DNA of 64,000 nucleotides from an uncultured Oscillospiraceae bacterium (GTDB lineage: Bacteria > Bacillota > Clostridia > Oscillospirales > Oscillospiraceae). Positions 50,813 to 59,733 of the stretch are shown one piece after another. Positions within the stretch are counted from its first letter, which is position 1, and every line of letters begins with the position of its first letter. Under the pieces are notes generated by a model. That model was not told where the DNA came from, did not search any database, and worked only from the letters and a program-made list of their open reading frames with translations. The stretch is taken from contig CALXDD010000005.1 in NCBI GenBank assembly GCA_944386985.1, positions 53,751 through 117,750 of the forward strand. The letters run 5' to 3'. Position numbers and translations under genes: made by a program.

Positions 50813-53203
50813 TTATTTTAACTCCACAATGGTAACGCCGTCCTCTCCCTCGCCATAGCGTCCCAGACGGAAGCTTTTCACCGCCGGATGCCGCCGCAGC
50901 GTCAGCTGCACCGCCTTGCGCAGCGCACCGGTCCCCTTGCCGTGGATGATGCTCACTGTATTCAGTTTGCCCATTTTAGCGGTATCGATAAACCGCTCCA
51001 CCACATCCTCCGCCTCGTCAGTCATAAGTCCGCGGATGTCGATCTCATTTTTGGCCCCGGCGGCTTTGGCATGAGCGGTGACCCGGACCATCTGCTCCTT
51101 CACCTTCTTCTCCTCCAGCCGCTCGGCCTCCTCAATAAGGCGCACCTCGGAGGACTTGGTGGTAAGGCTCATATTCCCGGCCCGCAGCCGAAGCTTACCG
51201 TCCTTCTCCACCGCCTCCACGACGGCCCGGGTCTTGGTGCCCGGCAGCTCCACCAGATCCCCCTTTTGAATGGGGCGGCTGGGGGCGGGGATGGGGGCGG
51301 GGGCGCTCTTGTGGTCCCTTACCGCCTCCTCCGCCCGGTTCAGGCGGCCCCGGAGGGCGGCTCTGGCGTCGTTGAGCCCCTGCCAGTCGGCCTCCTGCTG
51401 CTGGCGGCGGCGCAGCTCATCCAGCTCCGCCAAAATGGCATCGGCCTCCGCCCTGGCGTCCCGGATGATCCGCCGGGCCTCCGCCTCACCCTTGGACCGG
51501 GCGTTGTCCTTGGCTCGCTCCATCTGCTCCCGGAACTCCCGGGCCCGCTTCACATCCTGCTCCCGCTGGGTCTTGAGGCGCTCAGCCTCGCTGCGGTCCT
51601 TCTCTAAGCTCTGCCGCCGCTCCTCCAGCTGGGTGAGCACCTCCTCAAACCGCACCGCCTCGCTGTCCATCTGCTCCCGTGCGGTCTCAATGACCTCCTC
51701 CGGAAGCCCCAGGCGCTTGGAGATGGCAAAGGCGTTGGACTTGCCGGGGATGCCGATGAGGAGCTTATAGGTGGGCCGGAGGGTCTCCACATCAAACTCG
51801 CAGGAGGCGTTCTCCACCCCCTTGGTGGTCATGGCAAAGGTTTTCAGCTCCGCGTAGTGGGTGGTGGCGGCGATGCGGGCTCCCCGCTGGCGGACATGGG
51901 TGATGATGGCAATGGCCAGGGCGGCGCCCTCCACCGGATCGGTGCCCGCTCCCAGCTCGTCAAAGAGCACCAGACTGCCACGGTCCGCCTCCTCCAGTAT
52001 ACGCACGATGTTGGTCATGTGCGCGGAGAAGGTGGAGAGGCTCTGCTCAATGCTCTGCTCGTCACCGATGTCCGCCAGCACCCGGTCGTAGACGCTGACA
52101 GCGCTGCCGCTGCCGGCGGGGATCTGGAGGCCGCACTGGGCCATGAGGGTGAGGAGGCCCAAAGTTTTGAGTGTCACGGTCTTGCCGCCGGTGTTGGGGC
52201 CGGTGATCACCAGGGTGTCGAACCGCCCCCCCAACTCCACGTCGATGGGCACCGCCTTGGCGCTGTCCAGGAGGGGGTGGCGGGCTTTTCGCAGGAAGAT
52301 GGCCCCGGTGTTCCGGATCTCCGGCCGGACGCCGTCCATCTTATAGCTCAGCTGGGCCTTGGCAAAAAGCACGTCCAGCTGCACCAGCATGTCGTAGTCG
52401 CAGAGGATGTCGTTTTGATATTTGGCGGCCTCGGCGCTGAGGGCGCTTAAAATACGGTGGATCTCCTTCTGCTCCTTGGCCTCCAGCTCCTTGAGCTGGT
52501 TGTTGGCCTGGACCACCCCCATAGGCTCGATAAAAAGGGTGGCTCCGGAGGCGGAGGTGTCGTGGACCAGGCCCGGCAGCTCTGAACGGTGCTCCGCCTT
52601 TACAGGCACCACAAAACGGCCGTCCCGCATGGTGATAAGGCTCTCCTGGAGGATCTTACTGTAGCTGGAGGAGGAGATAATTTTCTGTAGGATCTGGCGG
52701 CCCTTGGCGGCGGCTACCCGCTTGTGGCGGCGGATCTCCGCCAGTTCGGGGCTGGCGCTGTCGGCGATCTCGTCCTCGTCCAGAATGGAGGTGAAGATCT
52801 TCTCCTCCAGGAATTTGTTCCCCCGGATGGTGAGGAAGAGGTGGTCGATGGCGGTTTTTTGCTGGGCGTCGTCGTTGAAATACTCCCGCACCCGCCGGGC
52901 GCACCGGAGCATCCCGGCCAGCGTCAGCAGCTCCCGGGTGCCCAGCACACCGGCCCGGTCCGCCCGGGCCAGCAGCTCCGCCACACTCTTCAGACCAGCG
53001 AAGTTGGGGCTTCCCTGAAGACCTACCATGGCGCGGGCCGCCTCGGTCTGGTTCTGGAGCAGCACCACCTCGTCGCAGTCGGTGTCCGGCCGCAGCTTCC
53101 GGCAGCGGTCCTTGGCCTCGTCGCTGACAGCCTGGGCCGCCAGCAACTCCAGCACCGCCGGCAGTTCCAGAGTCCGGATGGATTTGTCAAACAGTTCACT
53201 CAT
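50813..53203 (-). CDS. mutS2: MutS2 (RqcU) ATPase with Smr endonuclease domain
   Basis: The 796-aa protein has the MutS-type core without the mismatch-recognition domain, Walker A GPNTGGKTVTLKT, a Walker B FDELGAGTDP region, a long charged coiled coil (about 510-610) and a C-terminal Smr domain (IDIRGLMTDEAEDVVERF, IIHGKGTGALRKAV). MutS2 splits stalled or collided ribosomes and was earlier linked to recombination suppression. ATG 53203 follows ACAGGAGA. It lies downstream of recO. Confidence 0.95.
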   Translation of the reverse strand: MSELFDKSIRTLELPAVLELLAAQAVSDEAKDRCRKLRPDTDCDEVVLLQNQTEAARAMVGLQGSPNFAGLKSVAELLARADRAGVLGTRELLTLAGMLRCARRVREYFNDDAQQKTAIDHLFLTIRGNKFLEEKIFTSILDEDEIADSASPELAEIRRHKRVAAAKGRQILQKIISSSSYSKILQESLITMRDGRFVVPVKAEHRSELPGLVHDTSASGATLFIEPMGVVQANNQLKELEAKEQKEIHRILSALSAEAAKYQNDILCDYDMLVQLDVLFAKAQLSYKMDGVRPEIRNTGAIFLRKARHPLLDSAKAVPIDVELGGRFDTLVITGPNTGGKTVTLKTLGLLTLMAQCGLQIPAGSGSAVSVYDRVLADIGDEQSIEQSLSTFSAHMTNIVRILEEADRGSLVLFDELGAGTDPVEGAALAIAIITHVRQRGARIAATTHYAELKTFAMTTKGVENASCEFDVETLRPTYKLLIGIPGKSNAFAISKRLGLPEEVIETAREQMDSEAVRFEEVLTQLEERRQSLEKDRSEAERLKTQREQDVKRAREFREQMERAKDNARSKGEAEARRIIRDARAEADAILAELDELRRRQQQEADWQGLNDARAALRGRLNRAEEAVRDHKSAPAPIPAPSRPIQKGDLVELPGTKTRAVVEAVEKDGKLRLRAGNMSLTTKSSEVRLIEEAERLEEKKVKEQMVRVTAHAKAAGAKNEIDIRGLMTDEAEDVVERFIDTAKMGKLNTVSIIHGKGTGALRKAVQLTLRRHPAVKSFRLGRYGEGEDGVTIVELK

Positions 53204-53277
53204 GTCTTGTTCTCCTGTTGAGAAAATCAGGTTCTTTCGATATTTTTGATTTCAATTCGTAGTTTTTATCTGTTATA

Positions 53278-54063
53278 TTACCATTTGTATCCATTTTCGC
53301 CGTCCTTCGGCAGGGGGGCGGACAGACTTTTGTAGAAATCAAGTGTCCGGAACCCCCGCTCCATCTGGGCGGCCACATAGGCCTCGGCGGCGTTGGCCAG
53401 AAGGCGTAGGTCCTCCTCTCCCAGCCGGAAGGCGTACAGCCGCTTGGGGTCTCCATGGAGGATGTGCTCCATGGCCTGAAGCCCCCCCGGCGTCAGGGGC
53501 ATGGAGAGCCCTCCGCCGGTACCGCAGCGTCGGCAGTGGACCACGCCCTGGACCACGTTCAGCATAGGCTCCTCCGGCTGGGGACAGCCGCAGACAGCGC
53601 AGCCATCCACCAGCGGCTCAAAGCCGGTGAGCGCCATCAGCTTCAGCTCAAAGGCCGCCTTCACCAGCGCCGGGTCCTTCCGGAGGTTTCCCAGGGCGTA
53701 GAGGGCGTTGAGGAGATGGGAGAGCACCTCCCCCGCCTCCATGCCGGAGAAGGTGACAGCGTCGGTGAGCTCGGCAAAATAGCTGCCGAGGCTCAGGAGC
53801 ACCACGTCCCGCCGCAGGGGATCGAACAGCTCGATGGTGGATGCCTCGGAGAGGATCTGCCAGCCGTGGCTCTCGGTAAGGACCATCTCCGAGTAGCAGA
53901 GGAGCTGGGCGGCGGCGGCCACCCGGCTGCGGCGGCTCCGGGAGCCCTTGGCCACCACGCTGAGCTTCCCCATGGGGGCGGTGAGCACCGTCAGCACCTG
54001 ATCCGCCTCTTTGGTGTCCGTTGAGCGGAGGACCAGCCCCTTTACCACGCTTTTTTCCTTCAT
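53278..54063 (-). CDS. recO: DNA repair protein RecO
   Basis: 261 aa from ATG 54063. The N-terminal OB fold is KGLVLRSTDTKEADQVLTVLT...GKLSVVAKGSRSRRSR, followed by a helical domain and a zinc-finger (CAVCGCP...CRRCG). RecO loads RecA onto SSB-coated DNA in the RecFOR pathway. It is the last gene of the era cluster, preceded by a YqzL-like microgene, the order known in Bacillus. The GTG at 54081 has no suitable ribosome-binding site. Confidence 0.93.
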   Translation of the reverse strand: MKEKSVVKGLVLRSTDTKEADQVLTVLTAPMGKLSVVAKGSRSRRSRVAAAAQLLCYSEMVLTESHGWQILSEASTIELFDPLRRDVVLLSLGSYFAELTDAVTFSGMEAGEVLSHLLNALYALGNLRKDPALVKAAFELKLMALTGFEPLVDGCAVCGCPQPEEPMLNVVQGVVHCRRCGTGGGLSMPLTPGGLQAMEHILHGDPKRLYAFRLGEEDLRLLANAAEAYVAAQMERGFRTLDFYKSLSAPLPKDGENGYKW

Positions 54064-54083
54064 GCTATGTACGTCCTCCACGG

Positions 54084-54111
54084 GCGAAAGACGGCTTTCG
54101 CCGTCTTTCGC
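54084..54111. other. Perfect 11-bp hairpin between YqzL-like gene and recO
   Basis: GCGAAAGACGG (54084-54094) pairs with CCGTCTTTCGC (54101-54111), loop CTTTCG. It has no strong T run on the minus strand, so attenuation or mRNA processing upstream of recO is more likely than full termination. Confidence 0.45.
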
Positions 54112-54126
54112 GTTTGATCAGGCCCG

Positions 54127-54210
54127 TCAGGCCCCGTCCTGCTCCTCCCGGTAGAGGAGGTAAAACACCGGATGGCCGGTGGCTAAAAACAAGGGAAAAA
54201 ACTGCATCAT
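54127..54210 (-). CDS. YqzL-like microprotein (27 aa)
   Basis: From ATG 54210 (second ATG 54207), preceded by CAGGAGGCGGTCGC, the minus strand encodes MMQFFPLFLATGHPVFYLLY followed by REEQDGA and a stop. The pattern F..F..TG....YLLY+E matches the small YqzL family, and the position between era and recO is exactly that of yqzL in Bacillus. It is shorter than usual. Function of YqzL is unknown. Confidence 0.7.
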   Translation of the reverse strand: MMQFFPLFLATGHPVFYLLYREEQDGA

Positions 54211-54287
54211 GCGACCGCCTCCTGTCCCTCCTATGGTGGACCAAAAGGCGGCAGGTCATGTGTGGGAAGTTTTAGCGGGAGAGGAAC

Positions 54288-54344
54288 TTATTCCTCATCG
54301 TAGCCAAAGCTCCGGATATAATTGAGATTATCTCTCCAATTTCT
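54288..54344 (-). repeat. Second, synonymously diverged copy of the era 3' end
   Basis: The minus strand reads RNWRDNLNYIRSFGYDEE then TAA, the same residues that end Era at 54493. Six codons differ only at silent positions. It lies downstream of the real era stop, separated by the hairpin-rich segment 54345-54492. Confidence 0.85.
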
Positions 54345-54492
54345 CCCACAGGGGCGCAGCCCCTGTGGGAACCCTATTTCGATTTGCTCAGGCGAAATGA
54401 ATTCGCCTTCACCAAGGTTTTGGGCAGCGCCCAAAACGCTTGCACGCCGCTTTGCGGCGGGGAAAATTGGCTTGCCTGCCGCGCATTAGCCC
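54344..54492. repeat. Hairpin-array insertion at the 3' end of era
   Basis: Four compact stem-loops follow each other: TCCCACAGGGGC/GCCCCTGTGGGA (54344-54370), AGGCGAA/TTCGCCT (54390-54408), TTTTGGGC/GCCCAAAA (54418-54436) and CGCCGC/GCGGCG (54445-54459). No open frame. The array is bracketed by two copies of the era C-terminal codons. This looks like an inserted non-autonomous repeat element or remnant. Confidence 0.6.
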
Positions 54493-55389
54493 TTATTCCT
54501 CGTCATAGCCGAAGCTCCGAATATAATTCAGATTATCACGCCAATTTTCTTTTACCTTCACCCAGGTCTCCATATACACACGGGTACCCATAAACCGCTC
54601 GATATCCTGGCGGGCCTGGGAGCTGATCTTCTTCAGCATGGCCCCGTTTTTGCCGATGATGATCCCCTTGTGGCTGGCTTTTTCGCAGTAAATGGTCACA
54701 TCTAAGTCAATGATCTCGTTCTCTCGCTCAGAGAACCGGGTGACCTCGATGGCGGTGCCGTGGGGAATCTCCTTGTCTAAATTCCGCAGCAGCTTCTCCC
54801 GGACGATCTCCGCCACCACCTGCTTCTCCGGCTGATCGGTGGTCATGCCGTCAGGGAACAGCTGAGGCCCGGGAGCGGCGTACTTCTGAAGCTGGTCCAT
54901 GAGAATCTCCAGCCCATCCTTCTTCTCCGCAGAAACGGGGATGATGGCGTCAAAATCGTGGACCTGGCTGTAGGCGGCGATCACTGCCAGCAGCTCGTCC
55001 TTCTCCACGGTGTCAATTTTATTGATCACCAGCACGGCGGGGAGCTGCTCCTCCTTGATTCGGTCGATCAGAATCTGCTCCGGGGTGCCCACATGGGGGA
55101 TAGGCTCCACCAGCAGACACACCGCGTCCACGTCGGCCACGCTCTGGCGCACCACCTTCACCATATAGTCCCCCAGCCGGGTGCGGGCCTTGTGAAGGCC
55201 CGGAGTGTCCAGCAGAACAAACTGGGTATCCCCCCGGTTCACCACGCCGTAAATCCGGTTTCGGGTGGTTTGAGGCTTGGGGGACACAATGGCGATCTTC
55301 TCCCCCACCAGGGCGTTGGTCAGAGTGGACTTGCCCACGTTGGGCCGTCCGCAGACGGTAATCATGGCAGTTTTCGTGATGTTCGACAT
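54493..55389 (-). CDS. era: GTPase Era
   Basis: 298 aa with G1 GRPNVGKST, the KPQTTRNRI switch, G3 DTPGLH, G4 NKID and the C-terminal KH domain containing IIIGKNGAMLKKIS. Era binds the 3' end of 16S rRNA and assists 30S maturation, often with YbeY, whose gene lies in the same cluster. The last 18 codons occur again at 54288-54344 with silent changes. Confidence 0.96.
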   Translation of the reverse strand: MSNITKTAMITVCGRPNVGKSTLTNALVGEKIAIVSPKPQTTRNRIYGVVNRGDTQFVLLDTPGLHKARTRLGDYMVKVVRQSVADVDAVCLLVEPIPHVGTPEQILIDRIKEEQLPAVLVINKIDTVEKDELLAVIAAYSQVHDFDAIIPVSAEKKDGLEILMDQLQKYAAPGPQLFPDGMTTDQPEKQVVAEIVREKLLRNLDKEIPHGTAIEVTRFSERENEIIDLDVTIYCEKASHKGIIIGKNGAMLKKISSQARQDIERFMGTRVYMETWVKVKENWRDNLNYIRSFGYDEE

Positions 55390-55448
55390 AAACAGATACT
55401 CCTCAACTTTCTTGTCATTTTACGCGGTATTGAGCAATTGACCGCAAA

Positions 55449-56516
55449 TTATCGGGAAATTTCCAGGCGTTTTTCCGGCAGCAGCCGGTCTGTCAGACGG
55501 AGGATGCCTCCCTCCAGCCACACCAGCACCTGGGCCAGAGGCAGGCTGATCAGCAGCACCGCCCCCACCGCCGCAGGAAACCAAGTCAGCCGGTCCACCG
55601 CCGCAGGAATACGCCTGGCCAGCCAGGGATATACCAGCTGATCGGGGATCCAGGAGATGAGATACACGGAAAGAGACAGCCTGCTCAGCCGCTCCAGGCA
55701 CCAGCGCACCGCCCCGGGCCACCGCTCCACCGGCCACTGCCGCAGAGCGGAGAACAGAAGCACCGCTGTGGTCACAGTGAAAAGTCCTCCCCAGTAGGTG
55801 ACCTCCAGGTAGGTGAGAGGCCCGCCCTTCACCAGATAGATATGGACCAGGCCGCCGCACACCGTGGAGGCCGCGGCCCCCAGCAGGCATACCGGCCACC
55901 TCCAGGGAATCGGATGCTCCCGCAGCTGCATGCCGATGCAGTAGTAGGCGATGGGGTAGAGCCGGTTCCACCAGTCCGGCAGCAGCTGGATCTGCCAGAT
56001 GGCGGTGATGTTGTCAATGCTGGGGGCCACCGCCACCAGCAGCAAAGTGGCGATCAGGAACTTCCGCTCCCGCTGTTCCAGCGCCGCCCACATGGCGTTC
56101 AGGAAGGGGATCAGCAGAAAGAGTCCCAGATACATGGCGATGTACCAGCCGTAGGGGGCGGCGGAGAACTGGAGCATCTCCCGCAGCCAGGTTTTGGGGC
56201 TGAGGGGGCCGTGGAGCGCCAGCCCCCGGAAGAGAAAGCATGCCGTCCCCGCAAGGCCGTAGGCCACCACCACCCGCAGCGCTCCCTTATAGTACCGAGG
56301 GCTCCACCGGCGGCTCCCCAGCAGCCAGCCGCTGAGGAGCAGGAACAGGGGCACACAACTCATAAGGCCGGTCCGCACAATGGCGGCGGCCTCCACCCGG
56401 CGTCCCTGCACCGGCAGATCGTAAAAGCCGCAGTTGAGAAAGAAGTGGACGGACAGCACCATCACCACTGCCGCCGACCGGATGAGATCCAGCCGCAGGT
56501 CCCTCTGCTTTGTCAT
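55449..56516 (-). CDS. Acyltransferase-3 family membrane protein
   Basis: The 355-aa protein has about ten membrane helices and the N-terminal pattern LRLDLIRSAAVVMVLSVHFFLN, with the conserved Arg and His of O-acyltransferases, then PLFLLLSGWLLG. It would acetylate a surface glycan or another extracytoplasmic substrate. It sits between ybeY and era, where other Firmicutes carry dgkA and cdd, and so is probably a lineage-specific insertion in the cluster. Confidence 0.88.
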   Translation of the reverse strand: MTKQRDLRLDLIRSAAVVMVLSVHFFLNCGFYDLPVQGRRVEAAAIVRTGLMSCVPLFLLLSGWLLGSRRWSPRYYKGALRVVVAYGLAGTACFLFRGLALHGPLSPKTWLREMLQFSAAPYGWYIAMYLGLFLLIPFLNAMWAALEQRERKFLIATLLLVAVAPSIDNITAIWQIQLLPDWWNRLYPIAYYCIGMQLREHPIPWRWPVCLLGAAASTVCGGLVHIYLVKGGPLTYLEVTYWGGLFTVTTAVLLFSALRQWPVERWPGAVRWCLERLSRLSLSVYLISWIPDQLVYPWLARRIPAAVDRLTWFPAAVGAVLLISLPLAQVLVWLEGGILRLTDRLLPEKRLEISR

Positions 56517-56534
56517 GGAGATCCCCTCCTTCTC

Positions 56535-57029
56535 CTACCGGGTGATCCCCAGCTTGTCCATAATCACGTCCTCATGGGCGCGCATCAGAGCCTTCTCCTC
56601 CCCCTCGTCCAGGTGATCATAGCCCAGCAGATGGAGCACTGAATGGGTCACCAGATAGGCAAGCTCCCGGCGGCTTGAGTGCCCGTACTCCGCCGCCTGG
56701 GCCTTCACCCGCTCCATGGAGAGGCACATGTCCCCCAAGGGCACCAGCCCCGTGGCCGGGTCCGCGTCCTCCGGCCCGGGCACCTCCCCGGGGCGGAGAT
56801 CAAAGGAAGGGAAGCTCAGCACATCGGTGGGCCTGTCCACCCCCCGCATCTCCAAATTCACCGCATGGATGCCCTCGTCGTCGGTGAGAAGTACATCCAC
56901 TTCACAGGGGACCGTCACCCCCTCCGCCTCTAAGGCGGTGCGGATGGTCTTGCGGATGAGGGCGCAGTTGCTGTCACTGGCAGCCCCGGGCACCTCCGCC
57001 GTCACGGGAATGTAGTGTCGTTTTGCCAT
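56535..57029 (-). CDS. ybeY: Endoribonuclease YbeY
   Basis: The 164-aa metalloprotein has VNLEMRGVDRPTDVLSFPSF and the zinc motif HSVLHLLGYDH (HxxxHxxxxxH). YbeY takes part in 16S rRNA 3'-end maturation and late 70S quality control. It sits between a hypothetical gene and the acyltransferase gene, two genes from era, as part of the phoH-ybeY-era cluster. Confidence 0.95.
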   Translation of the reverse strand: MAKRHYIPVTAEVPGAASDSNCALIRKTIRTALEAEGVTVPCEVDVLLTDDEGIHAVNLEMRGVDRPTDVLSFPSFDLRPGEVPGPEDADPATGLVPLGDMCLSMERVKAQAAEYGHSSRRELAYLVTHSVLHLLGYDHLDEGEEKALMRAHEDVIMDKLGITR

Positions 57030-57034
57030 AATAG

Positions 57035-57508
57035 TTATTCCTCCGTCGGCCCATCAAGGGGCTCGTCCAGGATCCAGGGGAGGTACATCCCACCCTCCAG
57101 GTCAAAGTGGGGCTCCGGAAAGTCCGGCGCGCCGTAAGGGTAGTCCTCATGGCCCAGCTGCAAGCCGCCCCAGGGCCGCTTTACAACAGGACCCCAGCCG
57201 CCTCTCTCCTCTCCCGGCTGGGCCAGGATCTTCCCGGCTGCGCGCCAGGAAAACTGGTAAAGAAGCCCCTTCTCCGCCCAGTCGTCCTCATAATACAGCT
57301 CGCACACATAGGTGGCCTTCTCCGGCGGGATGGAGAGGCTGTCCAAAATCTCCAGGATCTCCTCCGGCAGCCGCCGCTCCCGGGCCAGGGCCAGGAAATT
57401 CCGGCAGTGGCCGCATTCGCAGCCCCAGTCCTCTGCTTGGGCGTACCAGTTCCGGGTAGCCGCCTCGTCCACTTCCACTTCATATCCGTACCAGGAAAAA
57501 TGGGTCAT
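57035..57508 (-). CDS. Cys-rich hypothetical protein
   Basis: 157 aa, soluble, no signal or membrane segment. A CECGHC motif (about residues 30-35) may bind metal, and the rest is acidic and Trp/Tyr-rich. It lies 5 nt upstream of ybeY and 33 nt after phoH in the same direction, so it is co-transcribed. I do not recognise the family. Confidence 0.7.
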   Translation of the reverse strand: MTHFSWYGYEVEVDEAATRNWYAQAEDWGCECGHCRNFLALARERRLPEEILEILDSLSIPPEKATYVCELYYEDDWAEKGLLYQFSWRAAGKILAQPGEERGGWGPVVKRPWGGLQLGHEDYPYGAPDFPEPHFDLEGGMYLPWILDEPLDGPTEE

Positions 57509-57541
57509 ACAATATTCCTCTCTTGGAGCGCCGGGACAGCC

Positions 57542-58513
57542 TTACCGCTTGTCCCGCTTTCCTTTACCGCTGTAAAAGTCGTCGTAGGCCTTGATGATCC
57601 GCTGGACCATCACATGGCGCACCACGTCCTGGTCACTCAGCTCGCAGATGCCGATGCCCTCCACGCCCTTCAAAACCCGGATGGCCTCCTTGAGGCCGCT
57701 GGTCTTGTCCGGGGGCAGATCGATCTGGGTAATGTCGCCGGTGATGACCACCTTGGAGCCAAAGCCCATGCGGGTGAGGAACATCTTCATCTGCTCCCGG
57801 CTGGTATTCTGGGCCTCGTCCAAGATGATGAAGCTGTCGTCCAGAGTCCGGCCTCTCATGTAGGCCAGGGGAGCCACCTCAATGTTGCCTCGCTCTAAAT
57901 ATTTGTTGTAGGTCTCCGCCCCCAGCATGTCAAAGAGGGCGTCGTACAAGGGCCGCAGGTAGGGGTCCACCTTGCTCTGGAGGTCGCCGGGGAGGAACCC
58001 CAGCCGCTCCCCCGCCTCCACGGCGGGCCGGGTGAGGACGATGCGGTTGATCTCCTTGGAGCGGAAGGCGGCCACCGCCTCCGCCACCGCCAGGTAGGTC
58101 TTGCCGGTGCCGGCGGGGCCTACCCCGATGGTGACCGTATTCTTCTGCACGCTGTCGCAGTAGCGCTTTTGACCGATGGTCTTAGGCTTCACCGGGCGGC
58201 CCTTGGCGGTGATGCAGATCACATCCCCCGTCAGCTCCCCGATCTTGCCCTCCTGTCCGGACCGGGCCAGCCCGATGACATACCGCACCTGCTGCTCCCC
58301 CAGGGGCTCCCCCTTGGCGGAGAGCGTCAGCAGGGCCTGGATGGCCTTCACCGCCAGCATGGTGTCCTCGGGCTCGCCGCTCACCCGCAGCTCCCCCTCC
58401 CGGTTGGTCACCGCCACATGAAATTCCGACTCAATGAGCCGGATATTTTCATCAAAGGAGCCGAAGATATTCACCGCCTGCTCCATCCGCTCTATACTGA
58501 TGCGCTGTTCCAT
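57542..58513 (-). CDS. phoH: PhoH-family ATPase
   Basis: 323 aa with Walker A GPAGTGKTYLAVAEAVAAF, the family segment RPAVEAGERLGFLPGDLQSKVDPYLRPLYDAL, and Walker B IILDEAQNT. PhoH/YbeZ proteins are RNA-associated ATPases and their genes lie next to ybeY in most bacteria. Starts after AAAGGATATG. Confidence 0.95.
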   Translation of the reverse strand: MEQRISIERMEQAVNIFGSFDENIRLIESEFHVAVTNREGELRVSGEPEDTMLAVKAIQALLTLSAKGEPLGEQQVRYVIGLARSGQEGKIGELTGDVICITAKGRPVKPKTIGQKRYCDSVQKNTVTIGVGPAGTGKTYLAVAEAVAAFRSKEINRIVLTRPAVEAGERLGFLPGDLQSKVDPYLRPLYDALFDMLGAETYNKYLERGNIEVAPLAYMRGRTLDDSFIILDEAQNTSREQMKMFLTRMGFGSKVVITGDITQIDLPPDKTSGLKEAIRVLKGVEGIGICELSDQDVVRHVMVQRIIKAYDDFYSGKGKRDKR

Positions 58514-58527
58514 ATCCTTTGTAACCT

Positions 58528-59721
58528 CTATTCCTGTTCCTCTGTGGGAATCTCAATAAACCGGCCGATCTGTTCGTGGCACTCGGCGTCAAGCTCCACC
58601 AGGTAGCCGTTTTCCCAGACCACACCGCTGCACTGCTCCTCCTCCACCAGTCCTTCATCCATACCGGCCAGAAGGCAGCGTTTCATCACTGTGTAGGCCA
58701 GCTCCTCCGCCTCCTCCTGGGTGCGCTCCACCGTCCTGGTCTCGTAGTAACGGTAGGTCTCCTTCACCACGGTGATGGGCAGCATAATGCCGCCGGGCAG
58801 TCTCAGCTGGGTCCGCAGGGTTATTTTATCACAATCCTCCCGTTCAATGCTACTACTATTGTAAAGATTTACCCGCTTTGTCCCCCAGCAGAGCGCAAAC
58901 ACCGTCTTTTCCTTTCCGGTGTACACCTTCTCCACCTTCTCCTGGGGGACCTTGCACCGCAGCTGGTACCAGGTCCGGGCATACACCTTTCCCCGCCCCA
59001 TGAGGAACCGGGTGCCCGCCTGGGCGTCGTCCACCACCCCGGAGATCAGCATCTGCCCCTCCTGCACCGTGGTTCCCGGCAGTACCAGCTTCTCCCCGTC
59101 GTAGGGCCGGATGTCTGTCACCAGGCCGTCCCGCGCCGCCACCGTGTTTCCCGGCTGGCTCTTGTCCCGGCCCTCCGGCACCTCCACCCGCTCCCGGACC
59201 TGGACATTGGCCCGGCAGCCGCTGACGTTGACGGCGATGTAGCTGAGCTCCGGGATCTCCAGGAGCACATGGTTGCGGAGATCGTCGGACCGGAAGGAGT
59301 AGGCAAAGGTGCCGAGGGTCACCCCGTTGCGCTGAAGGGAACGGAGGATCTCCTCGTCGCTGACGGTCTTGTTCCCCTCAATGGAGAAATCCCAGATGAA
59401 GAGCGTGCTGAAAAAAAAGAGGCCCACACAGGCCGCAAGCCCCGCCAGCAGCACCGTCCGCCGCCGAAGCCGCAAAGCCAGATAGGGAAGCCCCACCCGG
59501 CTTTGTACCGTGAGCTTGGCGTCCAGCCGCTCCGCCTTCTGCCGCAGCTGTCCCCAGCTATGGCGGGTCATGGTGACGGTAAAGCACACCGGCGAGTGCC
59601 AGGTGAGGTCCCAGAAGGGGATGCGGTGGGCGCTGCAGAGGTTCAGCACCCGCTCGGGGAAGGCGCTCTCCACCTCCACCGTCACCTCGCCCAAACAGAA
59701 ATTTACCGCCCGCTGCAGCAT
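58528..59721 (-). CDS. yqfD: Sporulation protein YqfD
   Basis: The 397-aa protein has one membrane segment (VLLAGLAACVGLFFFSTLFIWDF, about residues 90-112) followed by an extracytoplasmic POTRA-like domain (NKTVSDEEILRSLQRNGVTLG) as in YqfD/SpoIV-like proteins. It lies between yqfC and phoH, the order of Bacillus subtilis. It is needed at engulfment or later stages in Bacillus relatives. Confidence 0.93.
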   Translation of the reverse strand: MLQRAVNFCLGEVTVEVESAFPERVLNLCSAHRIPFWDLTWHSPVCFTVTMTRHSWGQLRQKAERLDAKLTVQSRVGLPYLALRLRRRTVLLAGLAACVGLFFFSTLFIWDFSIEGNKTVSDEEILRSLQRNGVTLGTFAYSFRSDDLRNHVLLEIPELSYIAVNVSGCRANVQVRERVEVPEGRDKSQPGNTVAARDGLVTDIRPYDGEKLVLPGTTVQEGQMLISGVVDDAQAGTRFLMGRGKVYARTWYQLRCKVPQEKVEKVYTGKEKTVFALCWGTKRVNLYNSSSIEREDCDKITLRTQLRLPGGIMLPITVVKETYRYYETRTVERTQEEAEELAYTVMKRCLLAGMDEGLVEEEQCSGVVWENGYLVELDAECHEQIGRFIEIPTEEQE

Positions 59722-59733
59722 GACACTTCCTCC

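Noticed and set aside
52200-52212. TGTCGAA (Spo0A core) near 52205
   Set aside because: It lies inside the mutS2 coding sequence, away from promoters, and is probably chance.
54065-54259. 64-codon minus-strand frame between recO and era
   Set aside because: Arg/Pro-rich shadow frame; the YqzL-like frame on the same strand has the better ribosome-binding site and family pattern.
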